Assembly (NCBI RefSeq): GCF_900585905.1
Contig: NZ_UTVH01000073.1
Span: 112,681-176,680 of the forward strand
DNA from: Pseudomonas viridiflava
Lineage (GTDB): Bacteria; Pseudomonadota; Gammaproteobacteria; Pseudomonadales; Pseudomonadaceae
DNA: 64,000 nt
Reading direction: 5' to 3'
Positions 35,683 to 47,402 of the stretch are shown here, in pieces; position 1 is the first letter of the stretch; each line of letters starts with the position of its first letter. The translations under genes were made by a program, and so were the position numbers. The notes under the pieces are model-generated. The model did not search any database. It saw nothing but the letters and a program-made list of their open reading frames with translations, and had not been told where the DNA came from.

Positions 35683-38055
35683 ATGTCCCGTCCCGCTCTA
35701 TCTGCGTTGACCATCGCGCTGGCGTTCGGCTTCAGCGCCTCCGCCTTCGCTGCCCCGGTCCGTCTGGATCTTCCGGCGCAACCTCTGGCTACATCGCTGA
35801 CCCAGCTGGGCAAAGCGAGCGGCATGACGGTGACATTCGACCCGCAGCAAGTGGCTGGCAAACAGGCCCCCAACCTGAGCGGCAATCTTGAACCGGCGCA
35901 GGCCCTGCAACACCTGCTGGCAGGTACTGGCCTGACCGCAAGCGTGGACGGCAACTCCGCCCGCGTCACCCAAGTGTCCACCGGCGCCATTGCCCTGGAC
36001 GGGGTCAACATCAACGCCGACTACGGTCTGGCAGGCGTGGCGACCACTGAAGGCACCAACTCCTACACCACCGGCTCCATGAACACCGCGACCAAGCTGC
36101 CCCTGTCGATCCGCGAAACCCCGCAATCGGTCAGCGTCGTCACACGCCAGCGCATGGACGACCAGGGCATGAACGACGTCAATGACGTGGTCAAATACGC
36201 CCCCGGCGTGACCCTGCGCAAGTTCGGCCAGGACCGCCAGCAGTTTCTGGCACGTGGTTTCAGCATTGATAATTTGATGTATGACGGGTTGCCCAGCAGT
36301 CTGGGGACGTTCACTCAGGACACTATTTCCGAAGCTGATCTGTCGATTTACGACCGCGTCGAAGTGGTACGCGGCGCAACCGGCTTGATGACCGGGGCAG
36401 GTAATCCTTCGGCCACCCTGAACCTGGTGCGCAAACGCCCGACCGCAACGCCTCAGGTCAGCATCACCACCAGTGCTGGAAGCTGGGATCGCTATCGCAC
36501 TGAGGTCGATGCGTCAAACAAGCTGAACGACTCGGGTACAGTGCGCGGGCGCATGGTCGCGGCTTATGAAGACAATGGCAGCTTCGTTGACGAGCGCGAA
36601 AAACAGCGTCAGACCTTCTACGGCATTCTGGAAAGTGACCTGAGCGATGCCACCACCTGGACCGTCGGCGCGTCGAAACAACGGGATGATGCCACCTCCG
36701 ACTGGGGCAGCCTGCCCTCCGGCCCCAACGGCGAAGACTTGCATCTGCCACGCTCGACCTTCCTGAGCGGTGACTGGGCCTACTGGGACCGGGACAACGT
36801 CACAGCTTTTACCGACATCACCCATCGCTTTGACAACGGTTGGAATGCAAAGCTTGCAGCCGCTCGAATCTGGGCTGAGTCCGATACGTTCTCCAACTAC
36901 CTCTTGTTTGGCGGCCCGACTGGCTACACACAAGGTGCTGGTGCGTATAAAACCACTGATGTACAAACTAATCTGGATGCGTCGGTTGGCGGGCCGTTCC
37001 AGTTGTTTGGCCGTGAACATGAGTTGAGTATTGGAGCGAGCAGGCGTCAGGAGAAGTATGACCAGAAAGGTGGCTTCTGGAACGCCTACTCAGTAGATCC
37101 TTTAAGTTTCAAGCCTAGTGACGCCCCCAAGCCCTCGCTAGAAGACCGGGCACCCTACTCCAACCAATACACAGCGACGGAAGAATCCGTATACGCAGTC
37201 GCGCGATTTAATCCGATTGATCCGTTGCATATTATTCTGGGCAGCCGGGTGACCTGGTATGACTTCGATGACCGTTCATTAGATGGTGATTACAAAATTA
37301 CTCAAGAAGTGACGCCGTACGCAGGCGTTATTTATGACCTGAACGATACTTACTCGGTCTATGCCAGCTACACCGAGATTTTCAAACCTCAAACTGAACT
37401 TGATATTTCCCGCTCCCCTCTAGACCCAATGACCGGCGAGAGCTTCGAGATTGGCGTTAAAGGTGAATACTTCGACGGAGGCCTTAACGCCTCGATCGCG
37501 CTGTTTGACATGACTCAGATCGATCGTGCGTTTGAGTTGGTAGATCAGACAACCTGCCCTACATTCGACCAAAATCAAAAATGCTACGGCGCTGCTGGCA
37601 AGGTACGTAGTCGTGGTATTGATACGGAAATCAGTGGTGCACTGACACCGAATTGGCAGTTCTCCGCAGCGTATACATTGTTGCTCAGCGAGTACGTCAA
37701 AGACGCAGACAATGAAGGCAAGCGCTTCGCCACAGATCAGCCCAAGCACCTGTTCAAAGCCGCGACAAGCTACAACTTTGAAGGCGATCTGAAAAAATGG
37801 CGCGTCGGTGCAGATGTTTTAGCTCAAAGTGAGACGTTCAATCGGGTTGGCGAAAGTAATGGCCACGCCACCCAAGATGCCTACTCCGTCGTAGGCCTCA
37901 TGGCCGGGTACAAGTTTGACGAGCACTGGGATGGTCGCGTCAACTTCAACAACGTGTTCGACACCAAGTACTGGCAGGGCATCCCTACCGGTTCGGGCAG
38001 CGGTGTTTATGGCGACCCACGCAATGTCATGTTCTCGGTGAAATGGACACTCTGA
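35683..38055 (+). CDS. TonB-dependent siderophore-type receptor with STN signalling domain
   Basis: A 790-residue outer-membrane receptor. A signal peptide (ALSALTIALAFGFSASAFAAP region) is followed by an STN domain (residues ~27-100; LPAQPLATSLTQLGKASGMTVTFD). Then come the plug (IRETPQSVSVVTRQRMDDQGM, RVEVVRGATGLMTGAGNPSATLNLVRKRP) and a beta-barrel ending ...RNVMFSVKWTL with an aromatic penultimate region. The family imports ferric siderophores (FpvA/FhuE/FoxA-like). STN receptors usually signal to a FecR-type anti-sigma factor, but no FecI/FecR pair is in the window. Base composition drops to about 47-52% in the barrel (around 36.8-37.9 kb) against 65% at the 5' end, suggesting exchange of the ligand-binding part. 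Confidence 0.93.
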   Translation: MSRPALSALTIALAFGFSASAFAAPVRLDLPAQPLATSLTQLGKASGMTVTFDPQQVAGKQAPNLSGNLEPAQALQHLLAGTGLTASVDGNSARVTQVSTGAIALDGVNINADYGLAGVATTEGTNSYTTGSMNTATKLPLSIRETPQSVSVVTRQRMDDQGMNDVNDVVKYAPGVTLRKFGQDRQQFLARGFSIDNLMYDGLPSSLGTFTQDTISEADLSIYDRVEVVRGATGLMTGAGNPSATLNLVRKRPTATPQVSITTSAGSWDRYRTEVDASNKLNDSGTVRGRMVAAYEDNGSFVDEREKQRQTFYGILESDLSDATTWTVGASKQRDDATSDWGSLPSGPNGEDLHLPRSTFLSGDWAYWDRDNVTAFTDITHRFDNGWNAKLAAARIWAESDTFSNYLLFGGPTGYTQGAGAYKTTDVQTNLDASVGGPFQLFGREHELSIGASRRQEKYDQKGGFWNAYSVDPLSFKPSDAPKPSLEDRAPYSNQYTATEESVYAVARFNPIDPLHIILGSRVTWYDFDDRSLDGDYKITQEVTPYAGVIYDLNDTYSVYASYTEIFKPQTELDISRSPLDPMTGESFEIGVKGEYFDGGLNASIALFDMTQIDRAFELVDQTTCPTFDQNQKCYGAAGKVRSRGIDTEISGALTPNWQFSAAYTLLLSEYVKDADNEGKRFATDQPKHLFKAATSYNFEGDLKKWRVGADVLAQSETFNRVGESNGHATQDAYSVVGLMAGYKFDEHWDGRVNFNNVFDTKYWQGIPTGSGSGVYGDPRNVMFSVKWTL

Positions 38056-38062
38056 CCTGATT

Positions 38063-38123
38063 GTGTAGGAGCCAACTTGTTGGCGAGGCGGCGTACGCAT
38101 CGCCAACAAGCTTGCTCCTACAC
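38063..38123. repeat. REP-type inverted repeat after the TonB receptor gene
   Basis: GTGTAGGAGCCAACTTGTTG at the left pairs with the matching arm ending GCTCCTACAC at 38123. It lies eight bases after the receptor stop codon and may also end transcription. Confidence 0.75.
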
Positions 38124-38145
38124 GTAAAATTGCAGCATTTGAAAA

Positions 38146-39010
38146 GTGGGAGCAAGCTTGCTTGCGAAGGCGGCGGCAACATCAAAATATTATCCGCCTG
38201 AACCACCGCCTCGCGAACAAGTTCGCTCCTACAGGGCTACGTGCACGCTGACATTAATCGCAGTGCTAAGTGGGAGCAAGCTTGCTTGCGAAGGCGGCGG
38301 CAAGATCAAAATATTATCCGGCTGAACCACCGCTTCGCGAACAAGTTCGCTCCTACAGGGCCGCGTGCACGCTGACGTTAATTGCAGTGCCAAGTGGGAG
38401 CAGGCTTGCCTGCGAAGGCGGCGGCAACATCAAAATTTTATGCACCTGAAACAGCGCTTCGCGAACAAGTTCGCTCCTACAGGGCTACGTGCACGCTGAC
38501 GTTAATCGCAGCTAAGTGGGAGCAAGCTTGCTTGCGAAGGCGGCGGCAAGATCAAAATATTATCCGGCTGAACCACCGCTTCGCGAACAAGTTCGCTCCT
38601 ACAGGGCCGCGTGCACGCTGACGTTAATTGCAGTGCCAAGTGGGAGCAGGCTTGCCTGCGAAGGCGGCGGCAACATCAAAATTTTATGCACCTGAAACAG
38701 CGCTTCGCGAACAAGTTCGCTCCTACAGGGCTGCGTGCACGCTGACATTAATCGCAGTGCTAATTGGGAGCAAGCTTGCTTGCGAAGGCGGCGGCAACAT
38801 CAAAATATTATCCGCCAGAACCACCGCTTCGCGAACAAGTTCGCTCCTACAGGGCCGCGTGCACTCTGACGTTAATTGCAGTGCTAAGTGAGCAAGTTTG
38901 CTTGCGAACGCGGCGGCAACATCAGAATCCTATTTCGCCAGAACCACCGCTTCGCGAACATGTTCGCTCCTACAGGTGCATACGCATGTTTACTTGGCTG
39001 GCGCTAAGAT
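38146..39010. repeat. Tandem array of seven ~124 bp REP/BIME units
   Basis: Units begin at 38146, 38270, 38394, 38516, 38640, 38764 and 38888; six spacings are 122-124 bases. Each holds GGGAGCAAGCTTGCTTGCGA, a variable ~20-base spacer, then the inverted mate CTTCGCGAACAAGTTCGCTC with CTACAGG, and a GTGCACGCTGAC linker. The palindromic halves are the classic Pseudomonas REP sequence. Units 2-3 and 4-5 are nearly identical pairs, so part of the array arose by duplication of a two-unit block. No gene is supported here. Confidence 0.92.
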
Positions 39011-39420
39011 GTGGGGGCAGGCTCGCCCCCACTTGGCAGTTGCCGCTCTATCGCCGCCTTATCGATAACTGACCACACCTCAACCACCCTGCCCTCGCGA
39101 AATCGGTAGAACACGTTCTCACTGAACTGCACGGTTCTGCCATTCACTGCCAGCCCGAGAAACATGCCCACTGGTGAGCAGTTGAAGTCCAGCCGGGCGG
39201 CGATATGGTCGGCGTCGGCGATCAGGAGTGCGATATTGAAGTGCAGATCGGGAATCTGCCGATAGTCGTTTTCCAGCATCGCCCGGTAACCGTTCAACCT
39301 GACGAGGCTGGCGTTGTAGCGCACGTCATCATCGACGAATTGGCCTAACACAGACCAGTCCTGCCGATTCAGGCAGGCGATGTAGCCGTGGTAGACATCA
39401 CGCAGGTTGTGACCGTCCAA
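39004..39420 (-). CDS. SnoaL/NTF2-fold ester cyclase-like protein
   Basis: A protein of about 138 residues of the SnoaL-like fold: VYHGYIACLNRQDWSVLGQFVDDDVRYN, FNIALLIADADHIAARLDFNCSPVGMFLGLAVNGRTVQFSENVFYRFREGRVVEVWSVID. A strong GAGGGGAG sits eight bases before an in-frame TTG at 39420. The ATG at 39438 lies directly after the T-run of the katG terminator and lacks a good site. I prefer the TTG, with the ATG as alternative. Function is unknown; the family includes cyclases and small-molecule isomerases. Confidence 0.75.
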   Translation of the reverse strand: MDGHNLRDVYHGYIACLNRQDWSVLGQFVDDDVRYNASLVRLNGYRAMLENDYRQIPDLHFNIALLIADADHIAARLDFNCSPVGMFLGLAVNGRTVQFSENVFYRFREGRVVEVWSVIDKAAIERQLPSGGEPAPTS

Positions 39421-39439
39421 AATACTAACTCCCCTCATG

Positions 39440-39474
39440 AAAAAGCCCCGATCTGATGACTCAGATCGGGGCTT
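39440..39474 (-). terminator. Terminator of katG
   Basis: A perfect 14-bp stem (39443-39456 with 39461-39474) around a TGAC loop, followed on the minus strand by a run of five T. It begins 20 bases after the katG stop. Confidence 0.9.
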
Positions 39475-39493
39475 CATGGTTCAGGACCGGTGA

Positions 39494-42200
<2,707 letters not shown>

Positions 42201-44141
42201 ATGTCCCTGCCCGCGTCGCCTTCCACCGATTCCCTGCCCCCCGTTCTTGCAGGCCCCATGCTGCGCCGCCTTGAACCTGAGCGACTGGTGCTGTGGCTGG
42301 TAGCGTCGCAGCCGTTGAGCCTGACGCTTAGGCTGCACGTGCACGCCGAGGGTGCCGTCAGCGATTACCCGCTGGATCGGCAGCAGTGTCAGGTCATTGC
42401 GGTGGGCCGCTGCGCGTTCATCCACTTGATCGACGTCAAGCTGGAAGAGGCGCTGCCCTGCGACGTCAACATCGCTTACGACCTGCTGATCGATAACGGA
42501 CCCGGCATTGCCGACTGGGCACCTCACCTGCTGCATGCAGACCGGGCGCTGCCGGATTTTGTCCTGCGCAGCCGCATCGACCAGTTGTTGCACGGCTCCT
42601 GCCGCAAGCCGCACCACCGCGCCAAAGAGGGCCTGCTCTGCGCCGACCGGCTGCTGGCCGCCAACCCGACGCCTGAACAGCGCCCGGCATTGCTGATGAT
42701 GAGCGGCGACCAGGTCTATGCCGATGATGTCGCCGGGCCCATGCTGCGCGCCATACATGCCCTGATTGATCGCCTCGGGTTGTTCGACGAGCATCTGGAC
42801 GGCGCCGTGGTCAGCGACAGCGCTGCCCTCTATGACCACCCGGCCAGCTATTACAAGCGAGCTGATCTGCTACCGGCGCTGAAAAGCAACGACACCCTGC
42901 GCGAACGTTTTTTCGGCGGTTCGCGCAAGCCGATCTTCACCAGCAGCTCGGCCGACAACCACCTGGTGACGCTGGCCGAGGTCATGGCCATGTACCTGCT
43001 GGTCTGGTCGCCGCTGCCCTGGACGCTGATCGAGCCACAAACGCCGCAGCTGCAAGAAGAAGAGCTTGAGCGCTATCAACAGGAACAGGTGTGCATCGAC
43101 GCTTTCGTGCAGGGTCTGGGCGGGGTCGCACGCGTGTTCGCGCACCTGCCCTGCCTGATGATCTTCGATGATCACGACATCACCGATGACTGGAATCTGT
43201 CGGCAAAATGGGAAGAAACCGCCTACGGGCACCCGTTCTCCAAGCGCATCATCGGCAATGCCTTGCTGGCCTACCTGCTGTGCCAGGGCTGGGGCAATAA
43301 CCCGGATGCCTTCGGCCCCCTGCTCAAGCAAAGCACTGAACTGACAGCGCAGGCGGCAGGCAACGACGGATATCTGCCGAGCCAGCCGCTGGATACGCTG
43401 ATCGACCACCTGCTGAAGTTCCAGCAATGGCACTACGTGCTGCCCACCACGCCTGCGATGGTGGTGCTGGACACCCGCACCCGACGCTGGCGCAGCGAGG
43501 TCAATCTGCACCAACCCTCCGGGCTGCTGGACTGGGAAGCGCTGAGCGAGTTGCAGCAAGCGCTGCTCGATCATCGTTCGGCGATCATCGTCTCCGCGGC
43601 GCCGGTGTTTGGCGTGAAGCTGATCGAGGCGGTGCAGAAAATCTTCAGCTGGTTTGGCTTCCCGCTGCTGGTGGACGCGGAAAACTGGATGGCTCATCGC
43701 GGCGCCGCGCAGGTGATCCTCAATATCTTCCGCCATTCGCGCACGCCGGGGCACTACGTGATCCTCTCCGGCGACGTGCATTATTCGTTCGTCTATGAAG
43801 TGCTGATTCGCCATCGATCCGGCAACCCGCACATCTGGCAAGTCACCAGCAGCGGCCTGAAGAACGAGTTCCCGCAGCGCCTGCTGGACTGGTTCGATCG
43901 CCTCAACCGCTGGCTCTATTCGCCGCGCTCGCCGCTGAACTGGCTGACCAAGCGCCGTCGCATGCGCGTGGTGCCGCGCATCCCGCAGCACAGCAAGGCG
44001 GGCGAGCGGCTGTGGAATTCAGCGGGCGTCGGCCAGGTGTTCTTCGACGAACAGGGTCGACCCACTGCGATCTATCAACTCAACGCCAGCGGCCGTGAAC
44101 CCACACGCTTCATGGAGCCCGATGCGGGGCCCGACCGGTAG
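42201..44141 (+). CDS. PhoD-like metallophosphatase family protein
   Basis: A 646-residue protein with the PhoD-like phosphatase pattern. Metal-binding blocks are HGSCRKPHH, LMMSGDQVYADDV, MIFDDHDITDDWNL and YVILSGDVHYSF. There is no Tat or Sec signal peptide (MSLPASPSTDSLPPVLAGP), so it is probably cytoplasmic, unlike secreted PhoD alkaline phosphatase. An N-terminal ~120-residue beta-rich domain precedes the catalytic part. The true substrate is unknown. Confidence 0.85.
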   Translation: MSLPASPSTDSLPPVLAGPMLRRLEPERLVLWLVASQPLSLTLRLHVHAEGAVSDYPLDRQQCQVIAVGRCAFIHLIDVKLEEALPCDVNIAYDLLIDNGPGIADWAPHLLHADRALPDFVLRSRIDQLLHGSCRKPHHRAKEGLLCADRLLAANPTPEQRPALLMMSGDQVYADDVAGPMLRAIHALIDRLGLFDEHLDGAVVSDSAALYDHPASYYKRADLLPALKSNDTLRERFFGGSRKPIFTSSSADNHLVTLAEVMAMYLLVWSPLPWTLIEPQTPQLQEEELERYQQEQVCIDAFVQGLGGVARVFAHLPCLMIFDDHDITDDWNLSAKWEETAYGHPFSKRIIGNALLAYLLCQGWGNNPDAFGPLLKQSTELTAQAAGNDGYLPSQPLDTLIDHLLKFQQWHYVLPTTPAMVVLDTRTRRWRSEVNLHQPSGLLDWEALSELQQALLDHRSAIIVSAAPVFGVKLIEAVQKIFSWFGFPLLVDAENWMAHRGAAQVILNIFRHSRTPGHYVILSGDVHYSFVYEVLIRHRSGNPHIWQVTSSGLKNEFPQRLLDWFDRLNRWLYSPRSPLNWLTKRRRMRVVPRIPQHSKAGERLWNSAGVGQVFFDEQGRPTAIYQLNASGREPTRFMEPDAGPDR

Positions 44142-44345
44142 AACCGGCTTTAGCTGACCTCGTGGGACCGGCTTCAGCCGGGAAGCTTCTACCCTGACAC
44201 CAAGCCTACCCGCACCCGCCTTGGGCCCATGCCCGCCCCGCCATCATTCGTTCAATCGATAGTCACCATCAAAATTCACGAGTTCTGTTTTGCCAGCAAA
44301 GGAGGAGGATAGGCGTCATACCGAAACAGCTGCGAGGCACCTGCG

Positions 44346-45002
44346 ATGAGAATTTCAACCCTGCTGACACTTGTCGCCGTCCTCTGCGGCACTGCCTTTG
44401 CGCCAGCCTACGCTGCAGCCCCTGCAGCCTGTCATCTGCAGCCGGTGGCGAATAGCAGCAGCACCCTGCAGCATTCGCAATCGGTGGGTGTGCTCTACAG
44501 TGAAAACACGCTCGGCACGCTGCACTATCTTGAGCAGTACCACAGCGTTGCGCTCAACGGCGCGCAGAACAGTGGCCTCGACGCACGCATCCGCACGGCC
44601 TTCGTCAACAGTTCCGATCCGAACCTGGCGATCAACTGGCTCAAGGCGTCCTTGCAGAAGGAATTCGCATCAGTGACCGTCTACGACAACCTCGATGCGC
44701 TGGTGCAGGCGCACCCGGATGTGGTGGTCATGCTCGACACGTACAACCGCCTGGTCACCCAGCGCAACACTCAGGTCGAAGCGCGCTTCGCGGCCAGCTT
44801 CTACGACGCCAATCTGCAGTACATCGGCAAGGCCGAAGGTTATGGCGGCAAGGACATGACGGCGGTCTGGGTGCATGACAAGGCCGCCGACGAGATCGCT
44901 GCGCAAATTGACCAGCAGCGCGTGTTGCAGGTCAACGCCTTGAAGCAGTTCGATGCGTCGTTGAAAGCGCTGGTGGTATCCGGCCAGGTCGCGGCCAACT
45001 AA
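44346..45002 (+). CDS. Secreted protein of unknown function
   Basis: A 218-residue protein with a signal peptide ending ...TAFAPAYAAA. The mature part has mixed alpha/beta character: SVGVLYSENTLGTLHYLEQYHSV, SDPNLAINWLKASLQKEF, PDVVVMLDTYNRLVTQRNTQVEARFAASFYDANLQYIGKAEGYGGK. I do not recognise the family. It is preceded by AAGGAGG-like sequence further upstream (near 44300) and lies alone between a PhoD-like and a convergent LysR gene, overlapping the latter by four bases. Confidence 0.7.
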   Translation: MRISTLLTLVAVLCGTAFAPAYAAAPAACHLQPVANSSSTLQHSQSVGVLYSENTLGTLHYLEQYHSVALNGAQNSGLDARIRTAFVNSSDPNLAINWLKASLQKEFASVTVYDNLDALVQAHPDVVVMLDTYNRLVTQRNTQVEARFAASFYDANLQYIGKAEGYGGKDMTAVWVHDKAADEIAAQIDQQRVLQVNALKQFDASLKALVVSGQVAAN

Positions 45003-45898
45003 ATCGTCGTCTCGGCCACAGCCCCGCGTATCGCATCGAGCAACATGGCGAACGCGGGGTTGTCGTTGTCCGATCGCCAGATCAGGTGCAACTCGCTCTG
45101 CACCCCTTCGCCCAGATCAATCTCGCGAAAGGTCACGCCCTTGAACACCACGCTGGCGGCGCAACGTGGCACCAGCGCCAGGCCCATCCCGGCATTGACC
45201 AGCGCCAGAATGGTCAGCGAAGAACCCAGCCACTGCACATACTGGGGCGCCACCCGGGCCGAGCGGAACATGCCGGTGAGCAGCTCGTTGAACGGCGGGT
45301 AAGCGGCATGGGAATACATCAGAAAGGGTTCGCCATCCAGATCACTGACCGTGACGCTGTCGGCACTGGCCAGCGGATGGCTGGAAGGCACCGCCAGCAG
45401 AAAAGGCTCTCGCACCAGGCACTCTGTGGCAAAGCCCGGCTGCATCAGGGGTGAGCGCACGATCCCCAGATCGATACGCCGCGCGCGCATGGCTTCGTGC
45501 TGTTGATAGGTGTTCATTTCCTCCAGGGAAATCTTCACCTGCGGTTGCTTGAGCCTGGCTTCGGCAATCACCTTGGGCAAAAACTCGTACACCGCGCTGC
45601 CGACAAAACTGATGGTCACCGAGCCGATGTCACCCTCCGCAAAGCGCTTGGCGGACGCGGCGGCCTGCTGCGCGCGCTCCAGCAGGTTCTGCGCTTCGAC
45701 GAAGAACGCCCGACCCGCCGCCGTCAGCGCCACGCTGCGCGTGCTGCGGGTGAACAAGGCGACGCCGAGATGGTGCTCCAGCAACTGAATCTGTCGACTC
45801 AGGGGCGGCTGCGTCATGTTCAGCCGCTCGGCAGCGCGACGGAAATTGAGTTCGGTGGCGACAGTGGTGAAGCAGCGCAACTGGGCAAGCTCGAACAT
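44999..45898 (-). CDS. LysR-family transcriptional regulator
   Basis: A 299-residue LysR protein of the CatR/BenM-like group (LRCFTTVATELNFRRAAERLNMTQPPLSRQIQLLEHHLGVALFTRSTRSVALT). It is divergent from the MFS/glucarate-dehydratase-like operon at 46005 across ~106 bases and most likely regulates it in response to the sugar acid. Confidence 0.92.
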   Translation of the reverse strand: MFELAQLRCFTTVATELNFRRAAERLNMTQPPLSRQIQLLEHHLGVALFTRSTRSVALTAAGRAFFVEAQNLLERAQQAAASAKRFAEGDIGSVTISFVGSAVYEFLPKVIAEARLKQPQVKISLEEMNTYQQHEAMRARRIDLGIVRSPLMQPGFATECLVREPFLLAVPSSHPLASADSVTVSDLDGEPFLMYSHAAYPPFNELLTGMFRSARVAPQYVQWLGSSLTILALVNAGMGLALVPRCAASVVFKGVTFREIDLGEGVQSELHLIWRSDNDNPAFAMLLDAIRGAVAETTI

Positions 45899-46004
45899 TG
45901 ATTCATTCCAGGTATCAATCAAGTGCCAAACTAGATTAGACCGGAACAAAACTCGCGTCCATGATCGACCCGTCCCTAAAAAAAACAATCATCGGGAGTC
46001 GCCA

Positions 46005-47402
46005 GTGAATACTGTCCAACGAGCCACGGAGCCTGACGCGCTTGTCCGGGCCGCCGCCAAGGTCAAGCGCCACGTGTTGCCGCTGTTTGTCATCATGTTC
46101 ATCGTCAACTACATCGACCGGGTCAACATCGGTTTCGTCCGCAGCCATCTGGAGACCGATCTGGGCATTGGTGCTGCGGCCTACGGCCTGGGCGCCGGGC
46201 TGTTTTTCGTCGGCTACGCCATCTTCGAAGTGCCTTCCAACATGCTGCTGCAACGCTACGGCGCCCGCGCCTGGCTGACGCGCATCATGTTCACCTGGGG
46301 CGTGGCGGCCATGGCCATGGCGTTCGTGCAGGGTGAAACCAGCTTTTACGTGTTGCGCTTCATTCTCGGCGCCGCAGAAGCGGGCTTTTTCCCCGGCATC
46401 ATTTATTACTTCACTCAATGGCTGCCGGGCACTGATCGTGGCAAGGCCATGGCGATCTTCCTCAGTGGCTCGGCGATTGCCTCGGTGATTTCCGGGCCAG
46501 TGTCCGGTGCGCTGCTCAACGTCAGCGGCCTGGGTTTGCACGGCTGGCAGTGGATGTTTCTGATTGAGGGCTTCGCCTCGGTGGCGCTCTGCGGGTTCGT
46601 CTGGTTCTGGCTACAGTCACACCCTTCGCAGGCGAAATGGCTGAGCGACGAGGAAAAGCACGCGCTGATCAGCGCCATTGCCGCCGAACAGCAGGCGCGG
46701 GAAGCCAGCCAGAGCGTCAAACCGTCGATGTTCAAGTTGCTCGCGGACCGGCAAATCGCGCTGTTCTGCTTCATCTACTTCTCGATTGCCCTGACCATCT
46801 ACGGCGCGACGTTCTGGCTGCCCAGCATGATCAAGAAAATGGGCAACATGGGCGACTTCCAGGTGGGCCTTTTCAACTCCATCCCGTGGATCATTTCGAT
46901 CATCGCCATGTATGGCTTTGCCGCGATGGCCAGCAAATGGAAACACCAGCAGGCCTGGGTAGCCGTGACGCTGGTGATAGCTTCGTTCGGCATGTTCATG
47001 TCCACCACCGGGGGCCCGATCTTCGCGTTCGTCGCCATCTGTTTTGCGGCGATTGGCTTCAAGGCTGCCTCGGCGCTGTTCTGGCCAATCCCGCAGGGCT
47101 ACCTGGATGCGCGCATCGCCGCTGCGGTGATCGCACTGATCAATTCCATCGGCAACCTGGGCGGCTTCGTCGCGCCTACCACCTTCGGTTTTCTGGAGCA
47201 GACCACCGGTTCCATCGAGGGCGGCCTGTATGGCCTGGCAATTACATCCCTGGTGGCGGCGGTGGTGATCTTCTTCGCCCGCACCACGCCGCGCGGCGAT
47301 GCGTCCAGCGTCCTTACCGGCAAGCCTGCAGCCGCGCCTGCGAAACCAGACAGCAACCAGCAACACGCCCTGACCACAGAGCCCTCGGGAGCAGCCTCTT
47401 GA
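46005..47402 (+). CDS. MFS transporter, anion:cation symporter (hexarate/tartrate-type)
   Basis: A 465-residue, 12-helix ACS-family transporter. Typical segments are VIMFIVNYIDRVNIGFVRSHLETDLGIGAAAYGLGAGLFFVGYAIFEVPSNMLLQRYGARAWLTRIM and EAGFFPGIIYYFTQWLPGTDRGKAMAIFL. The start is a GTG at 46005, chosen because GGGAG lies six bases upstream. Its stop overlaps the TTG start of the next gene. It probably imports the sugar acid used by that enzyme. Confidence 0.92.
   Translation: MNTVQRATEPDALVRAAAKVKRHVLPLFVIMFIVNYIDRVNIGFVRSHLETDLGIGAAAYGLGAGLFFVGYAIFEVPSNMLLQRYGARAWLTRIMFTWGVAAMAMAFVQGETSFYVLRFILGAAEAGFFPGIIYYFTQWLPGTDRGKAMAIFLSGSAIASVISGPVSGALLNVSGLGLHGWQWMFLIEGFASVALCGFVWFWLQSHPSQAKWLSDEEKHALISAIAAEQQAREASQSVKPSMFKLLADRQIALFCFIYFSIALTIYGATFWLPSMIKKMGNMGDFQVGLFNSIPWIISIIAMYGFAAMASKWKHQQAWVAVTLVIASFGMFMSTTGGPIFAFVAICFAAIGFKAASALFWPIPQGYLDARIAAAVIALINSIGNLGGFVAPTTFGFLEQTTGSIEGGLYGLAITSLVAAVVIFFARTTPRGDASSVLTGKPAAAPAKPDSNQQHALTTEPSGAAS

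Noticed and set aside
38146..39010. CRISPR array
   Set aside because: Repeats are ~124 bases with conserved linkers and paired REP arms. Spacers are near-identical rather than unique and no cas genes are present.
38382..39072. Three overlapping open frames of 79-102 codons with repeated peptides
   Set aside because: They run through the REP array. The ~124-base period is not a multiple of three, so the frame shifts between units, and there are no ribosome sites.
46637..47398. N-terminal extension of the dehydratase frame back to 46637
   Set aside because: It overlaps the MFS gene in another frame. The TTG at 47399 with its Shine-Dalgarno gives the normal family start.
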